Shown piece by piece: positions 33,531 through 42,583 of a DNA stretch of 64,000 nt. Position 1 is the stretch's first letter; the number at the start of each line of letters is the position of its first letter. The DNA comes from Allofournierella sp. Lineage in GTDB: Bacteria > Bacillota > Clostridia > Oscillospirales > Ruminococcaceae. A program made the translations under genes and the position numbers. The notes beneath the pieces were generated by a model. That model saw nothing but the letters and a program-made list of their open reading frames with translations, did not search any database and was not told the origin of the DNA. The stretch is from NCBI GenBank assembly GCA_020025635.1, contig JAHHRU010000004.1, forward strand, positions 62,001 through 126,000. Direction: 5' to 3'.

Positions 33531-35513
33531 TCAGTCCTTTTCCTTAACTAGGCCCATTTGGTAGGCTGCCACCAGCAGCTTCAGATCCTGCACATTGGCG
33601 GCCAGCCTGCGGCCTTCATCGGTATCACCCACCAGCAAGCGGCGCTCGTTGGTTTCAAACACATCCACGCTGGAAACGATATCCATGTTTTGCTGAACGG
33701 CCTTGTCGATGCTTTCAAAGGGCTGGTGCGCCCGCAGCGAAAGGCCCCGGCTGGTGTAAACCAGGGTGTAGCCTGCAATTCCGGTTTTTTCGTGGTAAGC
33801 CCGGCAGAAGCCGCCGTCGATGCAGATCATCCGCCCTGCACCCTTGAGGGGGCTTTCGCCCTGAACCGCCTTTACTGGCACATGACCGTTCACGATATGG
33901 CTGTACGTTTGGTCCAGGCCGAACTCGGCAAGGATCGCGCGGTCCATTTTGGTGTCGTTGATGAAGCGGTAATAGGGGTTCGAATGCTCTTCATGCGTGG
34001 CAGGGTCGGCCACAAACAGCCGCTCAAAGGTGGTCATTTTATCCCGGCCGTACAGGGGCGACAGCTTGCCGCACCAGAGATACCACAAAAAATCACAGCC
34101 GGAAAGCCGCTCCGCACTGTCCTCGGGGGCAAAATAGGCCCGCCGGGCACGGGCGTCGCAGTAATCCAAAAGCTCTCTGCCCGCATAGCCATGATGCTCA
34201 AAGGTTTCCACCAGAAACCCGCCGCTCTCAGCAAGGGGGATGGCCCCGTGAAACAGGAGATTGCCGTTTTCCGCATGATAAACACCGCCCTTGGCATACA
34301 AAAAGCGGATGTGCCTTTGCAGTCGTTCACTTTCCAGAAAGCTGCGGCACAGGGCATTCATCACCGCCTGTTCCCGGTCCGTGAGGCGGGCCGGGTCCGC
34401 CGGGTCCACGGTGGGCAGGTCATCATCCTGCAGCGGATAGCGTTTGCCTTCCACCAGAACGGTGCCGGTCCCATAATCGATGCGGCGCAGGAAATCCCGC
34501 TCTTCCAGCTCAAAATCCGGGTTGCGGTCGATCACCGCGCACTCCAATTTGAACATGATCACCGCAATGGCCTTGTGCATCCGGGCCACCCGGGCCAGCT
34601 CGCTTCGGTGGTAGGGTTCCCGCCGTTCGTTCAGATTCGGATAAAAGTGGTGCACATCACAATCCCGGTATTCGTCTTCCGCAAACAGGGCAAGCGGCCG
34701 CAGGTTGATGCCGTAGCCGTCCTCCAGCGCTTCCATGTTGTTGTAGGCAAGGCTGGTGCGGATCACTGTGGCGATGCACACCGGGCTGCCGGCCGCCGCC
34801 CCCATCCAGACCACATCGTGATTGCCCCACTGGATATCCACCGAATGATGGTTCATCAGCTGCTCCACGATCAGATCCGGCCGGGGGCCCCGGTCATACA
34901 GATCTCCCAGGATGTGCAGCTTGAACACCGCCAGACTTTTGATCAGCTCGCACAGGGCCTCGATAAAATCGTCCGCCCGGCCCACATCGATGATGCTGGC
35001 CAGGATCTGGTCGTAATAAAATTCTTTGTCGTGATCCTCGAAATGAGCGTGCAAAAGCTCATCCAGAATGTAGGCATAGTTTTTGGGCAGGCGCTTTCGC
35101 ACAAAGCTGCGGGTGTGCTTGCTGGACACCACCCGGCAGACATCAATGAGCCGGTAAAGGGTCTGCCGATACCAGGCATCCAGATCCGCCTGCCGGTCCT
35201 TCAGTTCATCCAGCTTGCGGCTCGGGTAATAGATCAGCGTGGCAAATTCGGCCCGCTCTTCCGGCGGCACCTCTTCGCCCAGCACCCGGTCCACCTTTTC
35301 CCGAATGATGCCGGATGCGTTGTTCATGATATGGGTAAAGGCTTCGGCTTCCCCATGCAGATCGCTCATAAAATGTTCGGTGCCTTTGGGCAGCTTCAAA
35401 ATCGCCTGCAGGTTGATGATCTCGCTGCAAGCGCTGGCAATGTTGGGATATTCCTGTGCCAGTAAAGTAAGGTATTTCAGGTTTTTTCGTACCTTGACCT
35501 CTGTATGCTCCAT
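33531..35513 (-). CDS. fbp: fructose-1,6-bisphosphatase class III
   Basis: Gluconeogenic phosphatase of the Firmicutes class III, built on a calcineurin-like metallophosphoesterase fold. The 660-residue protein has FMSDLHGEAEAF near residue 53 (metal ligands), LGDLYDRGPRPD, WGNHDVVWMG and INGHVPVKA, in the normal order, with length typical of the class. The frame is open to 35576, but the ATG at 35513 (MEHTEVKVRKN) is the likely start. A TATAAT at about 35576-35581 on the minus strand may be its -10; no good -35 is visible. deoD follows after 103 nt. Confidence 0.95.
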   Translation of the reverse strand: MEHTEVKVRKNLKYLTLLAQEYPNIASACSEIINLQAILKLPKGTEHFMSDLHGEAEAFTHIMNNASGIIREKVDRVLGEEVPPEERAEFATLIYYPSRKLDELKDRQADLDAWYRQTLYRLIDVCRVVSSKHTRSFVRKRLPKNYAYILDELLHAHFEDHDKEFYYDQILASIIDVGRADDFIEALCELIKSLAVFKLHILGDLYDRGPRPDLIVEQLMNHHSVDIQWGNHDVVWMGAAAGSPVCIATVIRTSLAYNNMEALEDGYGINLRPLALFAEDEYRDCDVHHFYPNLNERREPYHRSELARVARMHKAIAVIMFKLECAVIDRNPDFELEERDFLRRIDYGTGTVLVEGKRYPLQDDDLPTVDPADPARLTDREQAVMNALCRSFLESERLQRHIRFLYAKGGVYHAENGNLLFHGAIPLAESGGFLVETFEHHGYAGRELLDYCDARARRAYFAPEDSAERLSGCDFLWYLWCGKLSPLYGRDKMTTFERLFVADPATHEEHSNPYYRFINDTKMDRAILAEFGLDQTYSHIVNGHVPVKAVQGESPLKGAGRMICIDGGFCRAYHEKTGIAGYTLVYTSRGLSLRAHQPFESIDKAVQQNMDIVSSVDVFETNERRLLVGDTDEGRRLAANVQDLKLLVAAYQMGLVKEKD

Positions 35514-35659
35514 TGGAATGCGCCTCTCTTTGCCCTTTAAATGCGAAAAGTTGTACAATCGGTAATACACAATCATTATAGCACATTAAGGTCCAAATAT
35601 GGTACAATATTTATCGAATTATCAAAAAACAGCATTTCATCCTTGAGGGAGGTTTTTTC

Positions 35660-36553
35660 ATGCTCATTCCGCAGCACTGCACCCTCTGCCCCCGCAAATG
35701 CGGCGCCGACCGCACCCGGGGCAAAGGCGTGTGCGGAGCAGACGGTCATCTCACCGCGGCCCGGGCCGCTCTGCATTTTTGGGAAGAGCCCTGCATCAGC
35801 GGCGAAAAAGGCAGCGGCACCGTATTTTTCACCGGGTGCAGCCTGGGCTGCTGCTACTGCCAGAACTATGAGATCAGCCAGAATGGCCTGGGCCGGCAGA
35901 TCCCGGCAGAAAGGCTTGCCGAAATTTTTCTGGAGATTCAGGAAAAAGGGGCCGCCAACCTGAATTTGGTCACCGGCACCCAGTGGGTGCCCTGGATCAT
36001 CCACGCGCTGGACCAGGCAAAGGCAAAGGGCTTCTGCCTGCCGGTGGTGTGGAATTCCAGCGGCTATGAAACGGTGGAGACCCTGCGCCTTCTGGAAGGC
36101 TATGTGGACATCTGGCTTTCGGATGTGAAATATGTTTCGCCTGCACTTTCCGGCGAATATTCCCGGGCCCCGGATTATTTCGAGGTGTGCCGGAAAGCGG
36201 TGGCCGAAATGCTCCGGCAGGCACCGAAACCGATTTTCGACGAGGACGGCTACCTGCGCCGTGGGGTCATCCTGCGGCATCTGGCTTTGCCCGGCAGCCG
36301 CAAAGACAGCTTTGCCGTGCTGGATTACATGGCATCTCTGCCCAAGGGCAGCTTCATCCCCAGCCTGATGAGCCAGTACACCCCCTTTTACAAGGCCGCC
36401 GAGCACAAGGCCCTCTCCCGGCGCATCAGCACCTGGGAATACCGGCAGGTGATCGACCGGGCCATCGATCTTGGCCTCACCGACGGCTATATGCAGGAAA
36501 AGAGCAGCGCCAAAGAAGAATACACCCCGCCGTTCGATCTGGAGGGTGTGTGA
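35660..36553 (+). CDS. radical SAM protein, PflX/COG1313 type
   Basis: A 297-residue radical SAM enzyme. It opens with a CxxC-x-x-x-C iron-sulfur-like region (CTLCPRKCGADR), then the SAM-cluster motif TGCSLGCCYCQNYEIS near residue 58, followed by NLVTGTQWVPWI and YVDIWLSDVKY. The closest recognised group is the PflA-like "PflX" family of unknown substrate, related to glycyl-radical activators but with an extra N-terminal Cys cluster. No glycyl-radical enzyme is nearby. The ATG at 35660 has GGGAGG upstream. The stop lies 1 nt before the next gene, so they are coupled. Confidence 0.87.
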   Translation: MLIPQHCTLCPRKCGADRTRGKGVCGADGHLTAARAALHFWEEPCISGEKGSGTVFFTGCSLGCCYCQNYEISQNGLGRQIPAERLAEIFLEIQEKGAANLNLVTGTQWVPWIIHALDQAKAKGFCLPVVWNSSGYETVETLRLLEGYVDIWLSDVKYVSPALSGEYSRAPDYFEVCRKAVAEMLRQAPKPIFDEDGYLRRGVILRHLALPGSRKDSFAVLDYMASLPKGSFIPSLMSQYTPFYKAAEHKALSRRISTWEYRQVIDRAIDLGLTDGYMQEKSSAKEEYTPPFDLEGV

Positions 36554-36554
36554 T

Positions 36555-38417
36555 ATGGGAGAAGCACTTGGCCTTTTGTATCTGGCCCTGTTCCTGCTTA
36601 CCGGCTGGGCCCTTGCCCGGCGGCTGGCGCCCGGCCTTTCGCTGGAAGGCGCTCTTGTTCTCAGCGGCACCTTTGCCCTGAGCCTTTTGGAGGCCCTTCC
36701 GGCCCTGTTCGCTTTGCTTCTGGGCTTTCACCTTTCGGCGGTGCTGCTGGCGCTGGCGGCGGCCGCCGCCCTTTCTCTTGTGTGCCTTGCCGGGCTGCAC
36801 AGACATCCTCCAAAGCCGGCAGACAGCAGCGGAAAAGCATTCTGGCTGTGCGTTCTGCCCCTTTGGGCCCTCACCATGGGGCTGCTGTTCACCCACACCC
36901 TCTGGCTGCGAAACGGCGCTTACTGGTGCGGCCAAAGCACCTATGGCGATCTCCCCATGCACCTGGCCTTCATCACAAGCATCCCCCAGCAGGCGGCTTT
37001 TCCGCCCCACTACCCGCTTTTGGCCGGGCAGGAGGTTTTCGGCTATCCCTTCCTGTGTGAAACCGTATCCAGCGTTTTTCTGGTGCTGGGCGGCGGGCTC
37101 AAATTCGCCTGCCTTGTGCCCCAGGCCCTGGCGGTTTTCACTGTTTTGGGCGGCGGCTGGCTGCTGGGCTGGGAGCTGCTTGGCACAAACGGCAAGGCAA
37201 GCCTTGCCTACTGGCTGTTTTTTCTGGGCAGCGGCTTTGGCTTTGTTTATTTTCTGGGTGGCGGAAAAGAAAACTTTACCCGCATCTTCACCGGCTTTTA
37301 CCAGACCCCCACAAACTATGTGGATGAGAACATCCGCTGGGTGAACCCCATTGCGGACATGATGATCCCCCAGCGGGCCACCCTGTTTGGCTGGGCACTG
37401 CTGTTTCCCTGCCTGGCACTGCTTGCCCGTTTTTCCCAAAAGAAAGAGCATGGGCTCTGGCCTGCGCTTTTTCTGGCGGTGCTGCCGCTGCCCCTGGTGC
37501 ACACCCACTCGGCGCTGGCCCTTGTGATGGTGAGCGCTGTGCTGTTTTTGCAGGCCGCTTTGGAGGCTCGCCGCTGGAAGAGGCTTTGCCCCTGGTTTTG
37601 CTGGGCCGGTGCCGCCGGTGCCGCCTGGCTTCCCCAGCTGTTCGGGGTGATTTTTCAGCAGACCTCGCACGGCAGCGGCTTTCTGCGGCTGCATTTCAAC
37701 TGGGCCAACGAGGGGGACAGCTATTTCTGGTTTTACATCAAAAATCTGGGCCTTGTTTATCTTTTACTGGTTCCGGCTTTTCTTTGGGCCAAGAAAGAGC
37801 TCCGCTGGTTTTACTGCGGCGGGCTGCTGATTTTGGCGGTCAGCGAATTTGTTTTGTTCCAGCCAAACCCCTACGACAACAACAAGCTCCTTTTTGTCTG
37901 GCACCTTTTGGGCTGCGTTCTTGTGGCCGGGCTTTTGGTGGATCTTGCCCGGCTCATCCCCAAAAAGGCTGTCTGTATTTTTCTGTCGGTTCTGGTGGTG
38001 TTCATCTGCACTTTCGGCAGTGTGCTCACCCTGGGGCGGGAAGCGGTGAGCCGGTACCAGCAGTTTGGCCCCGAGGCCATTGCCGCCGCTGATTACATGA
38101 AGGAAAACACCGCCCCGGATGCCCTCTTTCTCACCGGCCGCCAGCACCTGAACCCGGCCGCCAGCCTGGCCGGGCGGGACATTGTCTGCGGCAGCAGCTT
38201 GTATGTTCATTTTCACGGCATGGATTACAGCCGGCAGGACAGTGCCGTGCGCCGGATGTATGAAAATCCCAGCAAAGAGCTGCTGGACCAGTGGAATGTG
38301 GATTACGTGATGATCTCCGGCTGGGAGCGCAGCGATTACCAGCTGAACGAACGCTGGTATCTTGAAAACACCGATCTTGTTTTTGAAAAAGGCGATTACC
38401 GGATCTTCCGGGTATAA
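36555..38417 (+). CDS. polytopic membrane protein, possible GT-C glycosyltransferase
   Basis: A 620-residue protein with about a dozen hydrophobic helices and a soluble C-terminal domain from about residue 505. Polar loop motifs such as GDLPMHLAFI and YPLLAGQEVFGYPF near residues 130-160, a mid-protein loop around NYVDENIRWVNPIADMM, and PNPYDNNKLLF near residue 440 resemble polyprenyl-linked-sugar GT-C transferases. The acidic GD could be the catalytic loop. The C-terminal part (ALFLTGRQHLNPAASLAGR) resembles the soluble domain of such proteins. The family assignment is inference. It is translationally coupled to the radical SAM gene. Confidence 0.65.
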   Translation: MGEALGLLYLALFLLTGWALARRLAPGLSLEGALVLSGTFALSLLEALPALFALLLGFHLSAVLLALAAAAALSLVCLAGLHRHPPKPADSSGKAFWLCVLPLWALTMGLLFTHTLWLRNGAYWCGQSTYGDLPMHLAFITSIPQQAAFPPHYPLLAGQEVFGYPFLCETVSSVFLVLGGGLKFACLVPQALAVFTVLGGGWLLGWELLGTNGKASLAYWLFFLGSGFGFVYFLGGGKENFTRIFTGFYQTPTNYVDENIRWVNPIADMMIPQRATLFGWALLFPCLALLARFSQKKEHGLWPALFLAVLPLPLVHTHSALALVMVSAVLFLQAALEARRWKRLCPWFCWAGAAGAAWLPQLFGVIFQQTSHGSGFLRLHFNWANEGDSYFWFYIKNLGLVYLLLVPAFLWAKKELRWFYCGGLLILAVSEFVLFQPNPYDNNKLLFVWHLLGCVLVAGLLVDLARLIPKKAVCIFLSVLVVFICTFGSVLTLGREAVSRYQQFGPEAIAAADYMKENTAPDALFLTGRQHLNPAASLAGRDIVCGSSLYVHFHGMDYSRQDSAVRRMYENPSKELLDQWNVDYVMISGWERSDYQLNERWYLENTDLVFEKGDYRIFRV

Positions 38418-38458
38418 AAAGCCCGCTCTGTGTGAACTTCACAGGGCGGGCCTTTTTG
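38418..38458. terminator. bidirectional terminator
   Basis: Arms GCCCGCTCTGTG (38421-38432) and CACAGGGCGGGC (38440-38451; one T-G pair), with T5 on the plus strand and A5 before it, so it serves both the membrane protein gene and the convergent methyltransferase gene. Confidence 0.88.
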
Positions 38459-38461
38459 TTT

Positions 38462-39571
38462 TTAGAAGTACATATAGATCTGGCAGGGGATCATGCCGTT
38501 GTACAGCTTGCGGCGCTTGCGGGCCTTTTTGCCGAAATGCTTTTCAAAATCGGCATCGGCGGTGATGATATAGGCACCGCTGGCGGGGTGCGCTTCCAGG
38601 GCGCTTCCCAGCTGACCGGCCAGCTTTGCAGCAGTTGCCAAATCACCCAGACGTTCGCCGTACGGGGGGTTGGTGAGCACCAGCTGCTCGGGCAGAGGTG
38701 CAAAATCCTTCACGTCTGCCACTTCAAAACGGCAGCGGTCGCCAACACCGGCAAGCTTTGCGTTCTGAGCAGCCAGGGCCACTGCGGCGGGGTCGATATC
38801 AAAGCCCACGCCCTCAAAGCCGGCATCCAGACGGATTTCGGACAAAGCCTTTTCCCGCTGGCGTGCCCAGACCTCCCGAGGACAGAAGCTGTAATGCTCG
38901 GCCGCAAAACGGCGGCGCAGGCCGGGGGCAATGTTCATTGCCTTCTGGGCGGCCTCGATCACCAGAGTGCCGCTGCCGCAGAAGGGGTCTGCCACATGGC
39001 TGTCTCTGCGAACACGGCCCAGGTCCGCAATGGCGGCGGCCAGGGTTTCCTTGATGGGTGCGCCGGTGGCATTGCGGCGGTATCCACGCTTGTGCAGGCC
39101 ATCGCCGCTGGTGTCCAGCATGATCTCAACATGGTCCTTGCGGATGGAGAAGCGGATCTTGTACTGCTCGCCGGTTTCGGGCAGCATCAGGGTCTTGTGG
39201 CCCTTTTTCAGCCGTTCCACCACAGCCTTTTTCACGATGCTCTGGCAGGCAGGCACGCTGCTGAGGGTGCTGGACAGGCTGGAGCCCTTCACCGGGAACT
39301 TGGCATCGGCCGGGATCAAATCTTCCCAGGGGATGGAAGCCACACCGTCGAACAGCTCGTCAAAGGTGCGTGCTTCGTAGCTTTTCAAAAGGATCAGCAC
39401 ACGCTCTGCGCAGCGCAGGTTGAGGTTTGCGGCCGCGATCATATCCACATCGCCGGAAAAAGCAATGCGGCCATCGGTGACCTGCACATTTTCGGCGCCC
39501 AGGCGGCGCACCTCAAAAGCAGCGGTGCTTTCGGTTCCAAAATAACAGGGAGTGATAAAATCAAATTTCAT
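38462..39571 (-). CDS. THUMP-domain RNA methyltransferase (RlmL N-domain/YpsC-like)
   Basis: A 369-residue class I SAM-dependent RNA N2-guanine methyltransferase. The N-terminal half is a ferredoxin-like/THUMP RNA-binding domain (CYFGTESTAAFEVRRLG, then CAERVLILLKSYEA). The C-terminal half has the SAM site DPFCGSGTLVIEA near residue 200, the GFDIDPAAV acid loop and the catalytic TNPPYGERLG near residue 285. By length it matches the stand-alone Firmicutes form that methylates 23S rRNA G2445 or an equivalent; the exact target is uncertain. Confidence 0.9.
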   Translation of the reverse strand: MKFDFITPCYFGTESTAAFEVRRLGAENVQVTDGRIAFSGDVDMIAAANLNLRCAERVLILLKSYEARTFDELFDGVASIPWEDLIPADAKFPVKGSSLSSTLSSVPACQSIVKKAVVERLKKGHKTLMLPETGEQYKIRFSIRKDHVEIMLDTSGDGLHKRGYRRNATGAPIKETLAAAIADLGRVRRDSHVADPFCGSGTLVIEAAQKAMNIAPGLRRRFAAEHYSFCPREVWARQREKALSEIRLDAGFEGVGFDIDPAAVALAAQNAKLAGVGDRCRFEVADVKDFAPLPEQLVLTNPPYGERLGDLATAAKLAGQLGSALEAHPASGAYIITADADFEKHFGKKARKRRKLYNGMIPCQIYMYF

Positions 39572-39691
39572 AAAGGCAACTCCTTTTTCTGCGGCCCGCT
39601 TCTGTGTTTTGCTGCGGGCCGGTTTTCGTCGGGCTGTACTACTATATCACAGCCGGCCGGCCCGGCGCAAGCCTTTTTGCGGATTTTGGCA

Positions 39692-39724
39692 CAAAAACAG
39701 GGGCCGCCCCGAAAGACGACCCCC
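39692..39724 (-). terminator. terminator after hpf
   Basis: A 7-bp G/C stem (39700-39706 with 39717-39723, one G-T pair) is followed on the minus strand by T5. Confidence 0.6.
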
Positions 39725-39740
39725 GGACAGGGCTAATTCA

Positions 39741-40259
39741 TCAGTTCAGCGGAATCAGCACGCCGTAGCCGCCATCGGCACGGCGGTAAACCACCTGGAT
39801 CTGATCATTTTCCACACTGCGGTACAAAAAGAAGCTGTGCCCCAGCAGATTCATCTGAAGGATGGCGTCCTCGGTGGTGCAGGGCTTCACGGCAAACCGT
39901 TTTTCACGGATGACATCAAACGCATCCTCCACTTCCGGCTCTGTCTGCCACTCAAGCTCAGCAGCCTTGGTGAGACGGTCGCCCAGACGCTTGCGGTTCT
40001 TGACCACACGGCGGGTCAAAAGCTCCACTGCATCATCCAGAGCATCTTCCATGCGGTCGGCGGCTTTTTCGGCACGAACGGTGAGCCCTGCGCTGCGAAC
40101 CGTGATCTCAACGGTCTGGTGGGCTTTTTCAACCGTAACGGTTACCTGGGCCTGAACCTCTTCATCAAAGAACTTGTCCAGTTTGGCCAGTTTGGTTTCC
40201 GCCTTTTCCACAAAGCTGGGTTTCAGCGAAACTCTTCTTCCCGTGCATGTTACCTTCAT
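39741..40259 (-). CDS. hpf: ribosome hibernation promoting factor, long form
   Basis: Long-form HPF dimerises 70S ribosomes into inactive 100S particles in stationary phase. The 172-residue protein has the N-terminal S30AE domain (MKVTCTGRRVSLKPSFVEKA, KLAKLDKFFDEE) and the C-terminal dimerization domain (LMGHSFF-like LLGHSFFLYRSVENDQ, VVYRRADGGYGVLIP). The ATG at 40259 has AGGAGG 8 nt upstream; the frame extends nine codons further without a site. A promoter lies at 40343-40371. Confidence 0.95.
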   Translation of the reverse strand: MKVTCTGRRVSLKPSFVEKAETKLAKLDKFFDEEVQAQVTVTVEKAHQTVEITVRSAGLTVRAEKAADRMEDALDDAVELLTRRVVKNRKRLGDRLTKAAELEWQTEPEVEDAFDVIREKRFAVKPCTTEDAILQMNLLGHSFFLYRSVENDQIQVVYRRADGGYGVLIPLN

Positions 40260-40342
40260 ATACCTTGCCTCCTTTGGGCAGGCCATTCTTCTGGCAGGGT
40301 GCCTTTGGCCCCTGCCGGTGGTCCTGCCGTTTCGTTGCCTTT

Positions 40343-40371
40343 ATTATAGCAAATCTGTACAAAAATTTCCA
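40343..40371 (-). promoter_or_regulatory. promoter for hpf
   Basis: On the minus strand TGGAAA (40366-40371), 17-nt spacer, perfect TATAAT (40343-40348). Confidence 0.65.
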
Positions 40372-40443
40372 GTAGTTCATAAAAATTTCATTTGTTTATT
40401 TGCATTTTGTTGATCGTTGGCCAAAGGCTTTTCAGTCGGCAGC

Positions 40444-40487
40444 AAAAAAGGGCAGTGCCCACCGTTTGTTCGGTGCCGGCACTGCCC
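40444..40487 (-). terminator. terminator of the divIC-S1 block
   Basis: A long stem (GGGCAGTGCC... with ...GGCACTGCCC and an inner ACCG/CGGT) is followed on the minus strand by T6, 32 nt after the S1 protein stop. Confidence 0.88.
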
Positions 40488-40518
40488 TCTGCTGATTGGT
40501 TTGTGTAAAACGCCTGGA

Positions 40519-40992
40519 TCATCTGCGGCGGGAATAGCCGCCGCCGCGGCGGTTTTCGGTGACACGCTTCAGATCCGAGATCTTCTCTTCGCTCTGGGTC
40601 TTGAAGCGACTCATCATATCCTCAAAGCTCTGCTCACCCTGGGGCTGAGGCGCAGCCTTGGGCTGCCAAACCCGGGGTGCATCATTGCCGCGGCCGCGCT
40701 GCGGGCGGGGGCCGCCGCCCTGACGGGGGCCGCCCTGGCGGGGCTGACGGGGTTCCGGCGGAAGCGTGCGCTTGATGGAAAGGGCGATCTTGCCGTCCTC
40801 TGCGATGTTGATCACCTTTACCTTTACATCCTGGCCTTCGGTCAGGACTGCGGAAAGATCCTCAATAAAACCGTTGGACACCTCTGAAATGTGTACCATG
40901 CCTGTTTTGCCCTCGGGCAGCGCAACGAATGCGCCGAATTTTTTCACACCGGTGATCTTACCCTCAACGATGGCTCCTACCTCTAACTGCAA
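40519..40992 (-). CDS. S1 RNA-binding domain protein (YabR-like)
   Basis: A 157-residue protein with one S1 domain at residues 1-75 (VGAIVEGKITGVKKFGAFVAL, GMVHISEVS, GQDVKVKVINI, IALSIKR), followed by an Arg/Gly/Pro/Gln-rich disordered tail and a small helix (QSFEDMMSRFKTQSEEKISDLKR). This matches YabR/CvfD, ribosome-associated RNA-binding regulators, found in the same place after divIC. Start is TTG at 40992 with AAGGGGA upstream. Confidence 0.9.
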   Translation of the reverse strand: MQLEVGAIVEGKITGVKKFGAFVALPEGKTGMVHISEVSNGFIEDLSAVLTEGQDVKVKVINIAEDGKIALSIKRTLPPEPRQPRQGGPRQGGGPRPQRGRGNDAPRVWQPKAAPQPQGEQSFEDMMSRFKTQSEEKISDLKRVTENRRGGGYSRRR

Positions 40993-41082
40993 AGCTCTGT
41001 TTCCCCTTTTTATAATATAATATGTTTTGAAAAAAGACCCGCAATACCGTCTTAGCGCGGTTTTGTCCTTTTTACAAACGGT

Positions 41083-41382
41083 TTACTGGCCGTTCACATC
41101 CACAAAGACCCGTTCGTTGGGTTTTGCGTAGCCCAGCCTGTCCCGGGCGACCCGTTCGATGATTTCCAGGTCGCTGCCGGATTCCAGCACGCGGGAAAGT
41201 TCGTCGTTCTGCTGCTGCTGCAGCTGCAGCCGCTCCTGCATATTTTGCAGCTCCTGACGTTTTTCATTGATCCGCATGTGGTTGAACAAAATACCCGCCG
41301 CAAGATATGCTCCAACCAGCACAAGGCCCGCCTGACCCACGATCAGAGAGATCTTTGTCTGTTTTTTCTTTTTTCTTGCCAT
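41083..41382 (-). CDS. divIC: cell division protein DivIC/FtsB family
   Basis: A 99-residue bitopic septum protein. A basic cytoplasmic head (MARKKKKQTK), one transmembrane helix at about 13-33 and a Gln/Leu-rich coiled coil at about 37-70 are followed by the conserved end ERVARDRLGYAKPNERVF. It forms the FtsL-DivIC-DivIB complex at the divisome. The ATG at 41382 has AGGAGG upstream; the longer frame to 41436 lacks one. Confidence 0.93.
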   Translation of the reverse strand: MARKKKKQTKISLIVGQAGLVLVGAYLAAGILFNHMRINEKRQELQNMQERLQLQQQQNDELSRVLESGSDLEIIERVARDRLGYAKPNERVFVDVNGQ

Positions 41383-41466
41383 AGAGCAGTCCTCCTTAAA
41401 AAGGCAGGTCCTGACAGATTTGAAAGGCTCTTGCAAGCCCTTCCATCGGTTGCCCGTATCTTTTGT

Positions 41467-41943
41467 TCAGTTATTTGAATTATACAACACCCGGGCCGCC
41501 TTTTTCAACTGTTTTTTCCGGCGTTTTAAGGCCATTTGGCGCATTTTACGGCGCCGGCTTTGAAAAGCCCGGCCCAAAAGGCGCCCCAGCGGCCGCACAA
41601 GGCAGATCCATACCAGCGCAAAGGGCCGGCTGAAAACCCACAGAAGGGCCGTGCGCACGGCCTGCGTGGCCGGGGCCAAAACCGAAAAGCTGCTGAAAAG
41701 CCCCGCCAGAAAGCCGGCTGTCATATACCAGCGCAGCTGCCCGGAAAAGCTTCGGCCGGCGGCAAAGCTGTAAAGCAGCACCGCCGAAAGGAACGCAGCC
41801 AGAAGATCCAGCCAGAAGGTCACGAACCTGCCTTTTCCCAAAACCGTGCGGCACAGGTCATACCCCATTGCCAGCAGCACCCCCAGCCCCAGAGCGCACA
41901 AAACATCCGCCGCCGCAAAAACGGGCGGCACCGTCACCGCCAC
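41467..41943 (-). CDS. yabQ: spore cortex biosynthesis protein YabQ
   Basis: A 158-residue polytopic membrane protein with four hydrophobic segments and a very basic tail (RRRKMRQMALKRRKKQLKKA). It matches YabQ in size, topology and position (yabP-yabQ-divIC). In Bacillus YabQ is needed for spore cortex formation. The start is GTG at 41943, 3 nt after the yabP stop, with no clear ribosome site, so it probably depends on coupling to yabP. Confidence 0.85.
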   Translation of the reverse strand: MAVTVPPVFAAADVLCALGLGVLLAMGYDLCRTVLGKGRFVTFWLDLLAAFLSAVLLYSFAAGRSFSGQLRWYMTAGFLAGLFSSFSVLAPATQAVRTALLWVFSRPFALVWICLVRPLGRLLGRAFQSRRRKMRQMALKRRKKQLKKAARVLYNSNN

Positions 41944-41945
41944 CG

Positions 41946-42257
41946 CTAACGGGCAAGGCGGCGCAAAAATCCGCCCGGGCTATGGGCTGCCGGCTGGGTA
42001 TACTGCAAAAATTCCAGCTTGCCGGATATTTTGAGCTCCCCTGTTCGAATGGACAGTTCGCTTACCGAAAGCTCACTTCCGCCCACCGTTAAGGTCCCCT
42101 GCTGTGTTTCCAGCACGGCGCTGTTTTCATCACAGCTGACGATGCGTGTGACACCGGTAATGTCCATCCGGCATCGGTTTTCCATGATCACATTGTGCGG
42201 GAGCGTCGCTGCCGGCTGGGCCTGGCTCTGCCGGGCCGTTTCCTTGGCTGTCTGCAT
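41946..42257 (-). CDS. yabP: sporulation protein YabP
   Basis: A 103-residue member of the YabP/YqfC family, with HNVIMENRCRMDITGVTRIVSCDE and the DE/GTLTVGGSEL-SELSIRTGELKISG pattern. In Bacillus it is a mother-cell protein acting in cortex formation with YabQ. The ATG at 42257 follows AGGTGAT. Located between rqcP and yabQ as in Bacillus. Confidence 0.9.
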   Translation of the reverse strand: MQTAKETARQSQAQPAATLPHNVIMENRCRMDITGVTRIVSCDENSAVLETQQGTLTVGGSELSVSELSIRTGELKISGKLEFLQYTQPAAHSPGGFLRRLAR

Positions 42258-42305
42258 CCGCTATCACCTGCCTTTTAAGGCAAGTATATGCGGAGCTGCA
42301 GGGAT

Positions 42306-42554
42306 TCATACCCCTTCCAGCACTTCGTACATTTCCCGGGCCACATCCTTGCCGGCGGGAGCCTCGGTGGACAGCACCCGCACCTTGACCGGGCGGTTTC
42401 CGAAGGTGACCTCGATCACATCGCCTTCCTTCACGGCGTAGCTTGCCTTGGCAGCCTTGCCGTTCACCAGGATCCGGCCTGCATCGGCCACCTCATTGGC
42501 AACCGTGCGGCGCTTGATCAGGCGGCTGACCTTCAAATATTTATCGATGCGCAT
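42306..42554 (-). CDS. rqcP: S4-domain RNA-binding protein RqcP
   Basis: An 82-residue S4 protein (MRIDKYLKVSRLIKRRTVANE, AGRILVNGKAAKASYAVKEGD). RqcP (YabO/Hsp15-like) binds the 50S subunit and drives alanine tailing with RqcH in ribosome quality control. The ATG at 42554 has AGGAGG; the open frame further upstream covers the hup terminator. Position after mazG/hup and before yabP matches Bacillus yabO. Confidence 0.93.
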   Translation of the reverse strand: MRIDKYLKVSRLIKRRTVANEVADAGRILVNGKAAKASYAVKEGDVIEVTFGNRPVKVRVLSTEAPAGKDVAREMYEVLEGV

Positions 42555-42583
42555 ACTGGCATCCTCCTTTCCGATAAAACAAA

